A stretch of 64,000 nucleotides of DNA from Clostridia bacterium (GCA_910574255.1 CAJTAK010000003.1:269501-333500); one strand, 5' to 3'; positions 16,120-25,461 are shown, numbered from the stretch's first letter. Made by a program: numbers and translations. The notes: generated from the letters alone by a model not told the origin.

Positions 16120-16236
16120 ATGAAGAAACTGTTTACATCCAAAAAATTCATTCTCACCACCCTTTTCACGGCTCTTGCCGGATTCCTGGCTTTCCGCTTC
16201 ATCGGACGCCGCAGGGCAGCAGGCAGCAGTTTATGA
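16120..16236 (+). CDS. 38-residue single-span membrane microprotein
   Basis: MKKLFTSKKF followed by a hydrophobic helix (FILTTLFTALAGFLAF) and a basic end (RFIGRRRAAG). AAAGGAG precedes the ATG by 9 nt. It lies between pilin and DUF6550-like genes on the same strand and may be a small component or chaperone of the pilus machine. It overlaps no other likely gene. Confidence 0.55.
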   Translation: MKKLFTSKKFILTTLFTALAGFLAFRFIGRRRAAGSSL

Positions 16237-16338
16237 CAGCCGGACTGCCAATGTCCCATTATATTTCATTTTCTGTTGAAAAACCTTACTTTAAAACCGT
16301 AAGGGATATACAGAAAGAAAAAAGGAGATGACTGCTAT

Positions 16339-16917
16339 ATGAAGAAAATTTTAAGATCCAAAGGATTCCTTGTCTCAGTCCTTTCTGTTTCCTGTGTTGC
16401 CATCCTCGCCGTCTGCTGGCTGGTGAGCCGGGATACAAAGACCGACTTCCAGCCGGATGAACAGCCCCCGGATACCGTTCAGGAAGAATGGAAGGATACC
16501 CCGGATATCACGGATCCCACTGGAGATTCCCGGGTACATACAGATGCCGGCATCCCCGGTCAGAACAGTGCGGAGGAAAAACTGGAAGAATACCCGAAGG
16601 TAGCGGAAGAATCCGAACAGGATATTGTGATGGATTTTGTTCCTGCAGAAACAAAGGATGAAACACCTCCCCCGCCCCCGGAAGGCAAGACCATTACGGC
16701 AGATCCGGGCGGAGAGCATCCTGTGAATCCGGCCCCTGAGACAGCGTCCGCACCCACAGAGACCGGAAAGGAAGATGCCCCTGCAGCTGGTTCCACCAAC
16801 GAAAATGGCGCCGTATACGATCCCGTATTCGGCTGGGTAGTTCCCGGACAGGTCAACCAGTCTTCCATAGACAGCAGCGGAGACCCCAGCAAGATGGTCG
16901 GGAACATGGGGAACTGA
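16339..16917 (+). CDS. membrane-anchored Pro/Glu-rich protein (DUF6550-like)
   Basis: A 192-residue protein: N-terminal anchor (residues 8-28), a long disordered acidic and Pro-rich extracellular stalk, and a conserved end motif (GAVYDPVFGWVVPGQVNQ). I associate that tail with DUF6550 proteins of Tad loci in Lachnospiraceae elements, from memory. Probably a surface accessory of the pilus. AAAGGAG lies upstream of the ATG. Confidence 0.6.
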   Translation: MKKILRSKGFLVSVLSVSCVAILAVCWLVSRDTKTDFQPDEQPPDTVQEEWKDTPDITDPTGDSRVHTDAGIPGQNSAEEKLEEYPKVAEESEQDIVMDFVPAETKDETPPPPPEGKTITADPGGEHPVNPAPETASAPTETGKEDAPAAGSTNENGAVYDPVFGWVVPGQVNQSSIDSSGDPSKMVGNMGN

Positions 16918-17068
16918 TGATGCTCTGCAGAGTATCACAGATACACAACTGAATACTGAAACCGGAAAACCGCCTCCCGATGGTGGTTTTCTTTTGTGCA
17001 TCAACCCACAGAAAACACATCGGCAATACGTTTTTCTGTCACATAAAAAGATTGGAGTGTGATATTGT

Positions 17069-18766
17069 TTGAAACGCTTTTATGCCCTCCTCTGCTCTGC
17101 CGCCCTTCTGCTCTGCCTGTGTTCCTCACAGGCTCTTGCTTCCGGACAGGGCAACCTTGATGGAGGAGGAGGCAACATGAACCAGGGCACTTCCACCAAC
17201 TTCTGGTCTCCCGGAAATGACGGGGTAAGGGTAACGGTGGTGGATGCCCAGTCCGGAGCTGCCGTGAGTACGCCGGTGGATTTCGCCAACCGAAGCCAGT
17301 CCTCCGCAATGCTTCATTTCGGCAAGGTGAACAAGATCCAGTACCGGGATGGGGCTTCGCTCTCCTTACAGTCCGGCGTTCCCTATAACTGCCGCCAGCC
17401 CGCCTATTCCATGCCGGCCATCATAACCAGCAACAGTCGGCCTGCCACCATTGAAGCCATCAAGCGCTATTTCTGTTCGGAGTACGCCTGCATGATGGTG
17501 GCGGATGCCGCAGGCGTCAGTTATGAGCGTATGCTGTCAGGAGAATATAAGATCCTTTTAGAACCCATTGCCTACGTCACTTTTAACGGGGCAAAATACG
17601 CCTTTACGGCAACAGAGGCAGCACTCTACGACCAGCTTTCCGGCGGCTCCCTGCGGAGTAAGCTGCCCTCGGTAGCGTTCCAGAATCTCCCCCTCGCCCT
17701 GTTCCTGGAATACAGTGACCTTGGATTTCCGGCCTGGGGCGGAGGCAGGCGGGGAATACAGTCCAACGCAGATATCATAAACGCCCTGGGGATCGGCATT
17801 GTCTGGTTTGAAGAAATGGAAGAACCCGGCGGGGAGATCGAAGCGCCGGATGTGGAATACCGGGTGGATACTGATGTGATCACTGCCATCCGTCTGCAGA
17901 CGAATGGACGGTTGACTCCGGACAACCCGGCAACGGTCACCTTCCATATTATGGGAAGGAGCTACACCGTCCGGAACATTGTCATACCAGCCCACGACTC
18001 TCAGCTGGTATGGGTGAAATGGCACACGCCCCCTACACCCCAGACCATTACCATCACGGTGACGTTAAGCAGCGGCTTTACCGCCCAGGATACCTTTGTG
18101 GCGAAAATTGTGGACTTAAATGAAAAGATACCGCCTGACCCTTTGGCTACGGACATCAATCCCGGTTATTCTGTCCCTGCCCTCCCGGTGAACCCACAGA
18201 AACTCAGTGCAAGCTGGGGCGTCTGGAGCTGTTACTGGGTTCCTGACTGGCAGTGGTGCAGCCATGGAGAGGATGACGGCCACTGGGTAGACCGTGGAGA
18301 CTGGGAATATGACTATACCAGCTATTCTGCCTCCATCAGCGGCACCATGACTTTAATGCCGGATGATATCGTGCCGACAGCAAACGGGAAGGACATGAAG
18401 AGCGGGTACGGCGTCAAAACAGAAGTACGGGCCACACTATCCACAAACTCACCGGATGGGCACCACAGCAACCCGCAGACTGCCTTTTCCGTATTTCCGG
18501 AGTTTCAATATAATACCTACCTGCGGCTCCTGCAGCGTGTTTCCAGCGGACGCAGTGCAAAATTTGCCTTCCAGCCCAATGAGTTTTCCACCTACGGGCG
18601 CACCGTGCATTTCACACCGGTATGGTTTCCGGACAGCACAAGCTATGTGGTATATACCCAGGTATGGGACGCATGGACACCGGACGGAATGCTCTCGGTC
18701 AACCTGAATGACTACATCACCATCCACCAGAGCGTGTTTGATGACTGGTATACCAACCGTGAATAG
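17069..18766 (+). CDS. large secreted protein of the pilus locus, candidate adhesin
   Basis: A 565-residue protein with a Sec signal peptide (MKRF, hydrophobic core, cleavage likely after ALA at about 25). The mature part has beta-rich regions and an unusual aromatic segment near 390-415 (WSCYWVPDWQW, then HWVDRGDWEYDY). No LPXTG, LysM or membrane anchor is visible, so it may be held by the pilus or released. No family recognised. The TTG start has GGAG about 11 nt upstream. Its place inside the Tad operon suggests a tip or adhesion role (inference). Confidence 0.6.
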   Translation: MKRFYALLCSAALLLCLCSSQALASGQGNLDGGGGNMNQGTSTNFWSPGNDGVRVTVVDAQSGAAVSTPVDFANRSQSSAMLHFGKVNKIQYRDGASLSLQSGVPYNCRQPAYSMPAIITSNSRPATIEAIKRYFCSEYACMMVADAAGVSYERMLSGEYKILLEPIAYVTFNGAKYAFTATEAALYDQLSGGSLRSKLPSVAFQNLPLALFLEYSDLGFPAWGGGRRGIQSNADIINALGIGIVWFEEMEEPGGEIEAPDVEYRVDTDVITAIRLQTNGRLTPDNPATVTFHIMGRSYTVRNIVIPAHDSQLVWVKWHTPPTPQTITITVTLSSGFTAQDTFVAKIVDLNEKIPPDPLATDINPGYSVPALPVNPQKLSASWGVWSCYWVPDWQWCSHGEDDGHWVDRGDWEYDYTSYSASISGTMTLMPDDIVPTANGKDMKSGYGVKTEVRATLSTNSPDGHHSNPQTAFSVFPEFQYNTYLRLLQRVSSGRSAKFAFQPNEFSTYGRTVHFTPVWFPDSTSYVVYTQVWDAWTPDGMLSVNLNDYITIHQSVFDDWYTNRE

Positions 18767-19232
18767 CCATATTCTTTTTGTTTATGAGCTGCTGGCCTTT
18801 GCGTGCATCGCTGGATTTGCCGCATACGACCTGAAAAAGAAGCGGGTGCCCGACCGGGCGCTCCTGCTTTTCCTTCCCTTTGCCCTTGCTGCGCCCATGA
18901 TCCGCACAGGTGCATTCGGAACCGCCCTTCTGCCGCTCCTGTTTTTATACTCTTTTATGGGGGCGGCAGCAGGCTTTGTGATCTTACTGGCCGCTGCAAT
19001 GCTGTCAAAGGAGGGCGCCGGCATCGGGGGCGGGGATATCAAGCTGGCAGCAGTCATGGGGTTTATCTACGGCCCTGCCCGTATGCTGTCTGTCCTGCTT
19101 ATTGCCTCCGGCCTTGCGGCCTGTGTTTCCCTGGCAGTGAGGCACCAGAGAAAAAAGGATATGCTCTCCCTGCCCTTTGTACCCTTTCTGATGATCGGAA
19201 GCCTGATCGTTACAGTAACTGCAATCCTATAA
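18759..19232 (+). CDS. A24 type IV prepilin peptidase (TadV/CpaA)
   Basis: A 157-residue polytopic membrane aspartyl protease that would cleave the pilin leader peptides. The two catalytic-Asp motifs are visible: AAYDLKKKRVPD near residue 20 and GIGGGDIKLAAVMG near 90. GTG overlaps the last codons of the preceding gene and there is no strong ribosome site, so translation is probably coupled. Confidence 0.85.
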   Translation: MNSHILFVYELLAFACIAGFAAYDLKKKRVPDRALLLFLPFALAAPMIRTGAFGTALLPLLFLYSFMGAAAGFVILLAAAMLSKEGAGIGGGDIKLAAVMGFIYGPARMLSVLLIASGLAACVSLAVRHQRKKDMLSLPFVPFLMIGSLIVTVTAIL

Positions 19233-19319
19233 CTTTATCTGCCTTATGGAATCACACCATCTGCCTTACCCGGCAGAACCAGCGGCAGATCCATATTTTA
19301 AATGACAGGAGTGAAAAAC

Positions 19320-20216
19320 ATGAAACTGAATAACCGCTTTATCTTCGGCCTGCTCAGTATCCTGCTGGCAGCCGCTATCGCCTTTGTCGCCCTGCCCACC
19401 ATTGCCAGGCAGACCAATGGCAAGACTGAGATTGTCCGGATCACAAAACCCGTGCTGAAAGGAGAACAGCTCTCAGCGGACAATACAGAGACTGTGGAAG
19501 TCGGGAGCTACAACCTGCCTCCCAATATCGCCCACACCTTTGATGACGTGAAAGGGCTTTATGCCACTGCAGACTTATCCCAGGGCGATTATATCCTGAC
19601 TTCCAAGATCAGCACTGTCCCAGTCTCCTCGGATGTGGCTTTAAACAACATCCCCTCTGGGAAAGTAGCCATTTCCCTGACCGTTAAGACACTGGCTTCC
19701 GGTCTGTCTGACAAACTGCAGCCGGGCGACATCATCCGTATATACCATTTCCTGGATGTGGCGGAGGAAGTTCCTGAGCTACGCTTCGTCCGGGTGCTTT
19801 CCGTCACAGATGCCAAAGGTGTCAACGTGGACAACGCAAAGGAACCGGTGGAGGATGAGGAAAAGCAGCAGTCTGCTACCATCACGGTGCTGGCAAGCCC
19901 GGAGCAGGCACGGGTCATCACCTCCCTGGAAAATGACGGGGTTGCCCATGTGGCCCTGATCTCCCGGGGCAATGAAAAGCTGGCAGAAGAACTCCTGACA
20001 GAACAGGATGCGATTCTGCAGGAAATCTATTTCCCGGAGCCTTCAGAAGAGGAAGCGGAAGATACGGCAGAGGAAGGAGAAGCTGAGGGTTCCGAAACCG
20101 GTAATGCGGAAGAAAACGGGGAAGAATCTGATTCTGCTGAAGAAAACGAAACAACAAACGAAACTGGAAACAGCAGCAAAAATGGTTCAGAAAATAATCC
20201 GGACAACAAGACCTGA
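19320..20216 (+). CDS. cpaB: CpaB/RcpC-like SAF-domain pilus protein
   Basis: A 298-residue protein with an N-terminal membrane anchor (residues 8-27), a SAF domain (VLKGEQLSADNTETVEV onward, about 42-110) and the CpaB core with LQPGDIIRIY. The last 70 residues are highly acidic and Asn/Glu-rich. CpaB assists Flp pilus assembly at the cell envelope. ATG follows AGGAG by 8 nt. It sits directly before the ATPases, the standard Tad order. Confidence 0.85.
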   Translation: MKLNNRFIFGLLSILLAAAIAFVALPTIARQTNGKTEIVRITKPVLKGEQLSADNTETVEVGSYNLPPNIAHTFDDVKGLYATADLSQGDYILTSKISTVPVSSDVALNNIPSGKVAISLTVKTLASGLSDKLQPGDIIRIYHFLDVAEEVPELRFVRVLSVTDAKGVNVDNAKEPVEDEEKQQSATITVLASPEQARVITSLENDGVAHVALISRGNEKLAEELLTEQDAILQEIYFPEPSEEEAEDTAEEGEAEGSETGNAEENGEESDSAEENETTNETGNSSKNGSENNPDNKT

Positions 20217-20244
20217 CCGCAGGCAGAAAGGAGGAATGGTTTCC

Positions 20245-21099
20245 ATGTCCAAAATAATCACGGTCTGGGGCAGCCCTGGCAGCGGCAAATCCATGTTCTG
20301 CTGTATCCTTGCCAAAGCGCTGACCCGTGACAAACGAAAGGCCATCATCATAAGCGGGGAGCCTGGCATCCCCATGCTCCCGGTCTGGCTCCCGGAGCAG
20401 ATCACCACCACTGCCGTTTCCATCGGCCAGGTGCTGACCAGCGTGGAGATCGATACGTCTCTGGTAGCCAGCCATGTAACGGTGCTAAAAAATTATCCCT
20501 ATATCGGCCTTATGGGATACTGTGCCGGAGAGAACCCGTTAAGCTATCCGGAAACAGATTACCAGATGGTTTTACAGCTTATTTCCTCTGCAAAAAGGCT
20601 GGTGGATTATGTCATCCTGGACTGTGGTTCTGCTATGACCAACGTATTCACGCCAGCCGCCATTGAATCCGGGGATCTGGTACTTCGTATTGTGACTCCG
20701 GATCTGAAGGGCATCAATTACCTGAAGGCCCACAAGCCTCTGCTGGCGGACGGGCGTTTCCACTACCATGAGCACATGACCTTTGCAGGCATGGCCCGCC
20801 CTTTCCACGCCTTTGATGAAATGGGATATATCATCGGCGGGTTTGACGGCCTGCTGCCTTATGGGAAGGAGATTGACCGCTGTGCCACCGAAGGGGGCAT
20901 GTTCCAGGCCATCAAATACTGCAACTCCAAATATACTGCATCCTTAAATAAGGTCCTGGATGCCCTGGAGCAGATGGAAGCTGTAGAGCGTCAGGAAGAG
21001 GAAGCTTATGAGGCGGAATATGAAGACAGTGAATACGGAGAGGAGGAAGATGAACAGGACTGGGAAGATGGATACAGGGAGGTAGACAGTGATGAATAA
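20245..21099 (+). CDS. CpaE/TadZ-like P-loop ATPase
   Basis: A 284-residue ATPase predicted to localise the pilus machine. P-loop GSPGSGKS at residues 9-16 is of the ordinary type rather than the deviant KGGxGKT of MinD. YVILDCGSAMTN near 125 is the Walker B-like element. The final 35 residues are extremely acidic. ATG 20245 is 10 nt after AAAGGAGG; an in-frame ATG three codons earlier is too close to that site. Confidence 0.78.
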   Translation: MSKIITVWGSPGSGKSMFCCILAKALTRDKRKAIIISGEPGIPMLPVWLPEQITTTAVSIGQVLTSVEIDTSLVASHVTVLKNYPYIGLMGYCAGENPLSYPETDYQMVLQLISSAKRLVDYVILDCGSAMTNVFTPAAIESGDLVLRIVTPDLKGINYLKAHKPLLADGRFHYHEHMTFAGMARPFHAFDEMGYIIGGFDGLLPYGKEIDRCATEGGMFQAIKYCNSKYTASLNKVLDALEQMEAVERQEEEAYEAEYEDSEYGEEEDEQDWEDGYREVDSDE

Positions 21100-22507
21100 C
21101 TTAAATGATATTTTCTTTGCCCCCACGGAAAACGGTGCCCTGACCTATGAGCAGGTACTGGAGGATGTACAGCGCTACTTTTCCGAAAACCATGCTTCCA
21201 CCATAGCCGGCGCCGGAGAAAATGATTCAGAGCGTGCCGTCACCGTACTAAAAGAGCTGATGGTACAGTATCTGGTCAAGCGCAAGTACGCTGTCAAGGG
21301 ACTTACTACAGAGCAGCTCTGCGCCAGGCTTTATGAAGACATGGCCGGCTACTCCTTCCTGAAGAAATGGATCTACCAGCCCGGCGTGGAAGAGGTGAAC
21401 ATCAACGCATATAACGACATCGAGGTCATCATGAACAGCGGGCGCAGCATCAAGATCCCTGATAAATTTTCTTCCCCTCAGCATTCCATTGATGTTGTGC
21501 GGCGTATGCTGAACGCCTGCGGCATGGTCATTGACGATACCATGCCATCGGTCATCGGTTTCCTTGATAAAAATATCCGTATCTCTGTGGATAAAACGCC
21601 CATCGTGGATTCAGAGGTGGGGATCAATGCCTCCATCCGTATCGTCAACCAGAATACGGTCTCAGAGGAAAAGCTCCTGGATTCCGGGAGCGCCACGCCG
21701 GAGATGCTCCATTTCCTGACCTCCTGCATCCGCTATGGGGTTTCCGTGTGCATTGCCGGTTCCACCGGTTCCGGAAAGACGACCATCATGGCATGGCTCT
21801 TATCCAACGTCCCAAACAACCGCCGCCTTATCACCATAGAGGAAGGCAGCCGGGAGTTTGACCTGGTAAAACGGGATGATGAGGGAAATATTTTAAACTC
21901 CGTGGTGCATCTGCTCACAAGGCCCCATGAGAACCCTTCCATGAACATCAACCAGGATTTCCTTCTGGAACGGGTACTGCGAAAGCATCCGGATGTGATC
22001 GGCGTAGGGGAAATGCGGTCAGCAGCGGAAAGCCTGTCGGCAGCCGAAAGCTCCCGTACCGGCCATACGGTCTGCACCACCATCCACTCCAACTCCTGTG
22101 AGAGTACCTACCGCCGTATGATGACTCTTGCCAAACGGAAGTATAACATGGACGATTCCATCCTGATGCAGATCATGGTGGAAGCCTACCCGGTGGTAGT
22201 GTTTACCAAGCAGCTGGAAGACCGTTCCCGGAAGATCATGGAAATCATCGAGGGGGAAGATTACCTGGATGGGAAACTGCTGTACCGTTCCCTCTATAAA
22301 TACGAAGTAGTGGATAACGTAACGGATGAACATGGAAGCGCCCACGTAGTAGGCCACCACCGCAAGATGGAAACCATGTCAGAAACATTAAAAAAACGGC
22401 TTTTAGATAATGGGATTTCCTACAAAGAACTGCAGGAATTCTCAGACGGCGGAATGTCTGCGAAAGAAACACCCCGAAAAAAGCCATCCGGAAGGGAGGT
22501 GAAATAA
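21092..22507 (+). CDS. tadA: TadA/CpaF secretion ATPase
   Basis: A 471-residue hexameric motor of the Tad pilus. Walker A GSTGSGKT is at 223-230, the Asp-box region ITIEEGSREF at about 248, Walker B VIGVGEMRS near 300 and the His-box GHTVCTTIHSNS near 328. ATG overlaps the end of the preceding gene by 8 nt with GGGAGGT upstream. The length is normal for TadA. Confidence 0.93.
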   Translation: MNNLNDIFFAPTENGALTYEQVLEDVQRYFSENHASTIAGAGENDSERAVTVLKELMVQYLVKRKYAVKGLTTEQLCARLYEDMAGYSFLKKWIYQPGVEEVNINAYNDIEVIMNSGRSIKIPDKFSSPQHSIDVVRRMLNACGMVIDDTMPSVIGFLDKNIRISVDKTPIVDSEVGINASIRIVNQNTVSEEKLLDSGSATPEMLHFLTSCIRYGVSVCIAGSTGSGKTTIMAWLLSNVPNNRRLITIEEGSREFDLVKRDDEGNILNSVVHLLTRPHENPSMNINQDFLLERVLRKHPDVIGVGEMRSAAESLSAAESSRTGHTVCTTIHSNSCESTYRRMMTLAKRKYNMDDSILMQIMVEAYPVVVFTKQLEDRSRKIMEIIEGEDYLDGKLLYRSLYKYEVVDNVTDEHGSAHVVGHHRKMETMSETLKKRLLDNGISYKELQEFSDGGMSAKETPRKKPSGREVK

Positions 22508-23440
22508 TTGCACTGGATCTATCTTATTTGTTTTACGCTGCTGAGTGCCGGATTCCTTGCGCTCTTTGAAGTACGCCCACGGGATTTTACGGATGTTATT
22601 TTCAATACAGGAAGGAAGACGGCAACCCTCTCAGATGAGCTGAACGTACTGATGGGAACGCCTGCAAAAGGATTTTTTAATCAGGATTATGAGATCAAAC
22701 AGATCTTAAAGGATACCGGACGGGCCGACCGCTATGAGGCAGTTACCCGGCTGACCCTGATTCTTTTTGCGGTGGGAGCAGTCCTTGCACTTCTGATAGG
22801 CAACGTATATCTGGTTCCTATCCTGGGCATCGGTTTCTCTCTCCTGCCCATGTGGTATCTCCGCAGTACGGCGGCCAGCTATAAAAAACACCTGAACGAG
22901 GAATTGGAAACGGCTATCTCCATCGTCACCACTTCCTACCTGCGGACGGAGGATCTGCTCCGCTCCGTAAGGGAGAACCTGCCTTATATCAATGAGCCCA
23001 TCAAGGCGAACTTTGAGGCATTTGTATATGAAAGCGAACTGATCAACGCCAATATGACCAGTGCTATCAATTCCCTGAAAATGAAGATCCCCAACCGGGT
23101 CTTTCACGAATGGGCCAATATCCTGATCCAGTGCCAGTCGGACCGTTCCATGAAAAATACGCTGCCGACCATCGTGCAGAAATTTTCCGATGTCCGTGTG
23201 GTGCAGTCGGAGCTGGAGGCCATGATGCAGGGACCCAGGCGGGAGGCCATTACCATGATGTTTCTGGTCATTGCCAACGTCCCTCTGTTGTATTTCCTCA
23301 ACAAGGACTGGTTTCATACCCTGATCTACACTACACCGGGCAAGATTGCTCTGGCGATCTGTGCAGCCATTATTCTGTTTGCACTGACGCAGATCATGAA
23401 ACTCAGCAAGCCCATTGAGTATGGAGGTGACGGCACATGA
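22508..23440 (+). CDS. tadB: TadB-like pilus platform protein
   Basis: A 310-residue membrane protein with helices near 1-19, 79-115 and 253-300 and a cytoplasmic T2SSF-like domain between. Forms the inner-membrane platform with TadC. TTG start, GGGAGGTG just upstream, immediately after the tadA stop. Confidence 0.85.
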   Translation: MHWIYLICFTLLSAGFLALFEVRPRDFTDVIFNTGRKTATLSDELNVLMGTPAKGFFNQDYEIKQILKDTGRADRYEAVTRLTLILFAVGAVLALLIGNVYLVPILGIGFSLLPMWYLRSTAASYKKHLNEELETAISIVTTSYLRTEDLLRSVRENLPYINEPIKANFEAFVYESELINANMTSAINSLKMKIPNRVFHEWANILIQCQSDRSMKNTLPTIVQKFSDVRVVQSELEAMMQGPRREAITMMFLVIANVPLLYFLNKDWFHTLIYTTPGKIALAICAAIILFALTQIMKLSKPIEYGGDGT

Positions 23441-24315
23441 CACTGTTAGCACTGATCGCTATCATCTTTTTTGGCTTCGCAGTCTACAATCTGTCCACAG
23501 CCTTCGCGGACATTCCTACCAGCAAAACATCTAAAATGATGATGCTGGCCCGGAAACAGCAGGGAACGAAAAAGGAACAGCTCCTGGATGTGTATATCAC
23601 GAAAATCGCCGGACTGTTCGCCCCTTACCTGCGGCTGGACAAGTTAAAAAGAAATAAACTGCAGGCAGCGCTCAACATTGCCGGACTGGAGCTGACCCCG
23701 GAAGTTTACACAGCCAGGGCATGGGTAACCGCCGGAGCTGTCGGGCTTAGTGCCATCCCTCTGGCGTTCCTGATACCACTTTTTGTACCAGTTCTGATCG
23801 GAACGGCCGTAGCATTATGGTTTTCTACCTATTATGCGGCATTTGATTTTGTAAAAAAGCGGCGCAGGCTCATTGAAGCGGAAATCCCCCGCTTTGCCCT
23901 GACCATTGGACAAAATCTGGAAAACGACCGGGATGTGCTGAAAATACTGACTTCCTACCGCAGAGTAGCTGGCCGGGATTTTGGCGCTGAACTGGACCAG
24001 ACCATAGCAGACATGAAGACCGGCAATTACGAAAATGCCCTCATCCGCTTTGAAACCCGTATCGGGAGTCCTATGCTCTCGGATGTGGTGCGGGGTCTGG
24101 TCGGCGTTCTGCGTGGGGATGACCAGCGTATGTACTTCAAAATGATCTGTTTCGACATGAGGCAGATTGAACAGAACAACCTGAAAAAAGAAGCAGCCAA
24201 ACGGCCGAAAAAAATCCAGCGGTACTCTATGATGATGCTGATCTGTATCATGATCATCTACCTGGTAGTCCTCTGTACGGAAGTTCTAAGCTCCCTTGGC
24301 GCATTCTTTGGATAA
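23437..24315 (+). CDS. tadC: TadC-like pilus platform protein
   Basis: A 292-residue partner of TadB with membrane helices at the N-terminus, around 100-135 and at the C-terminus, and the T2SSF-like region RFALTIGQNLENDRDVLKIL. The start overlaps the tadB stop in ATGA, so the two subunits are coupled. Confidence 0.85.
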   Translation: MTLLALIAIIFFGFAVYNLSTAFADIPTSKTSKMMMLARKQQGTKKEQLLDVYITKIAGLFAPYLRLDKLKRNKLQAALNIAGLELTPEVYTARAWVTAGAVGLSAIPLAFLIPLFVPVLIGTAVALWFSTYYAAFDFVKKRRRLIEAEIPRFALTIGQNLENDRDVLKILTSYRRVAGRDFGAELDQTIADMKTGNYENALIRFETRIGSPMLSDVVRGLVGVLRGDDQRMYFKMICFDMRQIEQNNLKKEAAKRPKKIQRYSMMMLICIMIIYLVVLCTEVLSSLGAFFG

Positions 24316-24350
24316 ACGCAGACCGGTTTTTATGGAAAGGAGGCGGTCAC

Positions 24351-24596
24351 TTGTACCCCAGCAGTTTTCCTTAGCGCAGCATTTTACAGCAGTCCATAGA
24401 CAACGCCGTCCTTCCACGGCAGAAAGAATACAGACAGGAGTTGCCCATGAACAGACACAGAAAACATCCCCTGCCCTCTGCGGCAGAAGCAGAAAAACAG
24501 CGGTTCCGCCGGCTGCTCCGCCAAAAACCTGCGCTCTATCCGGACAGGCCAAAGGGCAGAAAAGACAGACGGAAAAGACCAATCAGGCGGCCTTAA
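24351..24596 (+). pseudogene. small basic Tad-locus gene interrupted by an in-frame TAG
   Basis: TTG at 24351 follows a perfect AAAGGAGG, but the frame meets TAG after seven codons (24372-24374), then stays open to 24596. The continuation (RSILQQSIDNAVLPRQKEYRQ, then MNRHRKHPLP and a very basic end) reads as one 81-residue protein if TAG replaces CAG. An internal ATG at 24447 with AGGAG could still yield the 49-residue basic C-terminal part. No CTA-anticodon tRNA is encoded in the window. A nonsense mutation is the simplest reading. Confidence 0.5.
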
Positions 24597-24646
24597 AAAG
24601 CCGGTATTGTATCCCTGTAACCATACATAAAAAATAGGAGGTTTCC

Positions 24647-24868
24647 ATGAGAAAAATCACAACCTGTATCCGTAACAAAGCAAACCATTTCATCATCCGT
24701 GCCCGGATGGCAGTCTCCAATCAGCGTGGGGATTTCTATATCTCGGATGCCGTGAAGATTATCATTGCAGTAGTGCTGGGCGCTCTGCTCCTGGCGGCGC
24801 TTACCCTGATCTTCAATGATACGGTCATCCCCAGGATCACGCGGGAGATTGAAGGACTGTTCGGATAA
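24647..24868 (+). CDS. Flp-type major pilin (DUF6133-like)
   Basis: A 73-residue prepilin: basic leader of about 27 residues, then Gly-Asp-Phe-Tyr and a hydrophobic helix (AVKIIIAVVLGALLLAAL) with a short C-terminus. The likely cleavage site is at RGDFY, matching the pseudopilins in this operon. TAGGAGG precedes the ATG. Last gene before the operon terminator, a position allowing high expression. Confidence 0.78.
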   Translation: MRKITTCIRNKANHFIIRARMAVSNQRGDFYISDAVKIIIAVVLGALLLAALTLIFNDTVIPRITREIEGLFG

Positions 24869-24890
24869 TACAACGGAATAAAAACTTTCG

Positions 24891-24930
24891 GGGCCAGGCC
24901 GCAGAATTTTGCGTCTGGCCCTCCTTTTTT
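24891..24930 (+). terminator. rho-independent terminator of the pilus operon
   Basis: GGGCCAG pairs with CTGGCCC (24891-24897/24915-24921), with further pairing of CGCA and TGCG inside, followed by TCCTTTTTTATTTTT. A strong terminator right after the pilin gene. Confidence 0.9.
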
Positions 24931-25104
24931 ATTTTTATAAGGGATTTTTGAAAGAACTGATTGAACTTTATAAAAATTTAAGAATTTTTTAGTTCAAATT
25001 GGCCATTTAGGGATTTCAAAAGGTGGGTAATGAAAGTGAGCAGATATCTACACCTTCATTACAGATGATTTTCAATTCAAATGATTCATGTGTGCAGGAG
25101 GTGA

Positions 25105-25461
25105 ATGAAATTGAATCAAAAAAAGTGTACTATTTATCCTTTTTTAAAAGCAGTACGCGGCTGTTGGCACAACGCCCTGTTTATCAAATGCAACCATACT
25201 GTCTGCCCTCACGGCCAGTCTCCCCCCTGTGAAGGATTCCTGATGGCTGTGGATGCAGACGGCTCTCCGATCCTTATGCCTGCGAAAGTCTTACAGCAGC
25301 TGTCCGGGGAATCTATCGAACCGGAAAGCTGTCAGGCTGTGATAGGTAAACGAACCTTTGAGAGCGTATACGGCCTGTATATCGAGTGGCACACCGTATC
25401 TTCCACAGGCTGCCCGCTCATGGAACTATGTCGGGCCTCTGATAAATACCATTGCTTCTGA
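25105..25461 (+). CDS. Cys-rich small protein, unrecognised
   Basis: A 118-residue protein with nine cysteines, including CWHNALFIKCNHTVCPHG, suggesting metal binding. AGGAGG lies three nt before ATG 25105 and nine before an in-frame TTG two codons later, so the exact start is uncertain. It begins the block after the pilus terminator; TTGAAA (24948-24953) with an AT-rich -10 may be its promoter. An upstream 12-codon frame (25030-25068, AAGGTGGG before it) could be a leader peptide. Confidence 0.5.
   Translation: MKLNQKKCTIYPFLKAVRGCWHNALFIKCNHTVCPHGQSPPCEGFLMAVDADGSPILMPAKVLQQLSGESIEPESCQAVIGKRTFESVYGLYIEWHTVSSTGCPLMELCRASDKYHCF

Noticed and set aside
24332-24637. A 102-codon frame starting MERRRSLVPQQF between tadC and the pilin gene
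   Set aside because: Its ATG overlaps the AAAGGAGG that serves another frame, and the composition (Gln/Thr/Pro/Arg) is atypical; the TTG frame with an internal TAG is more convincing.
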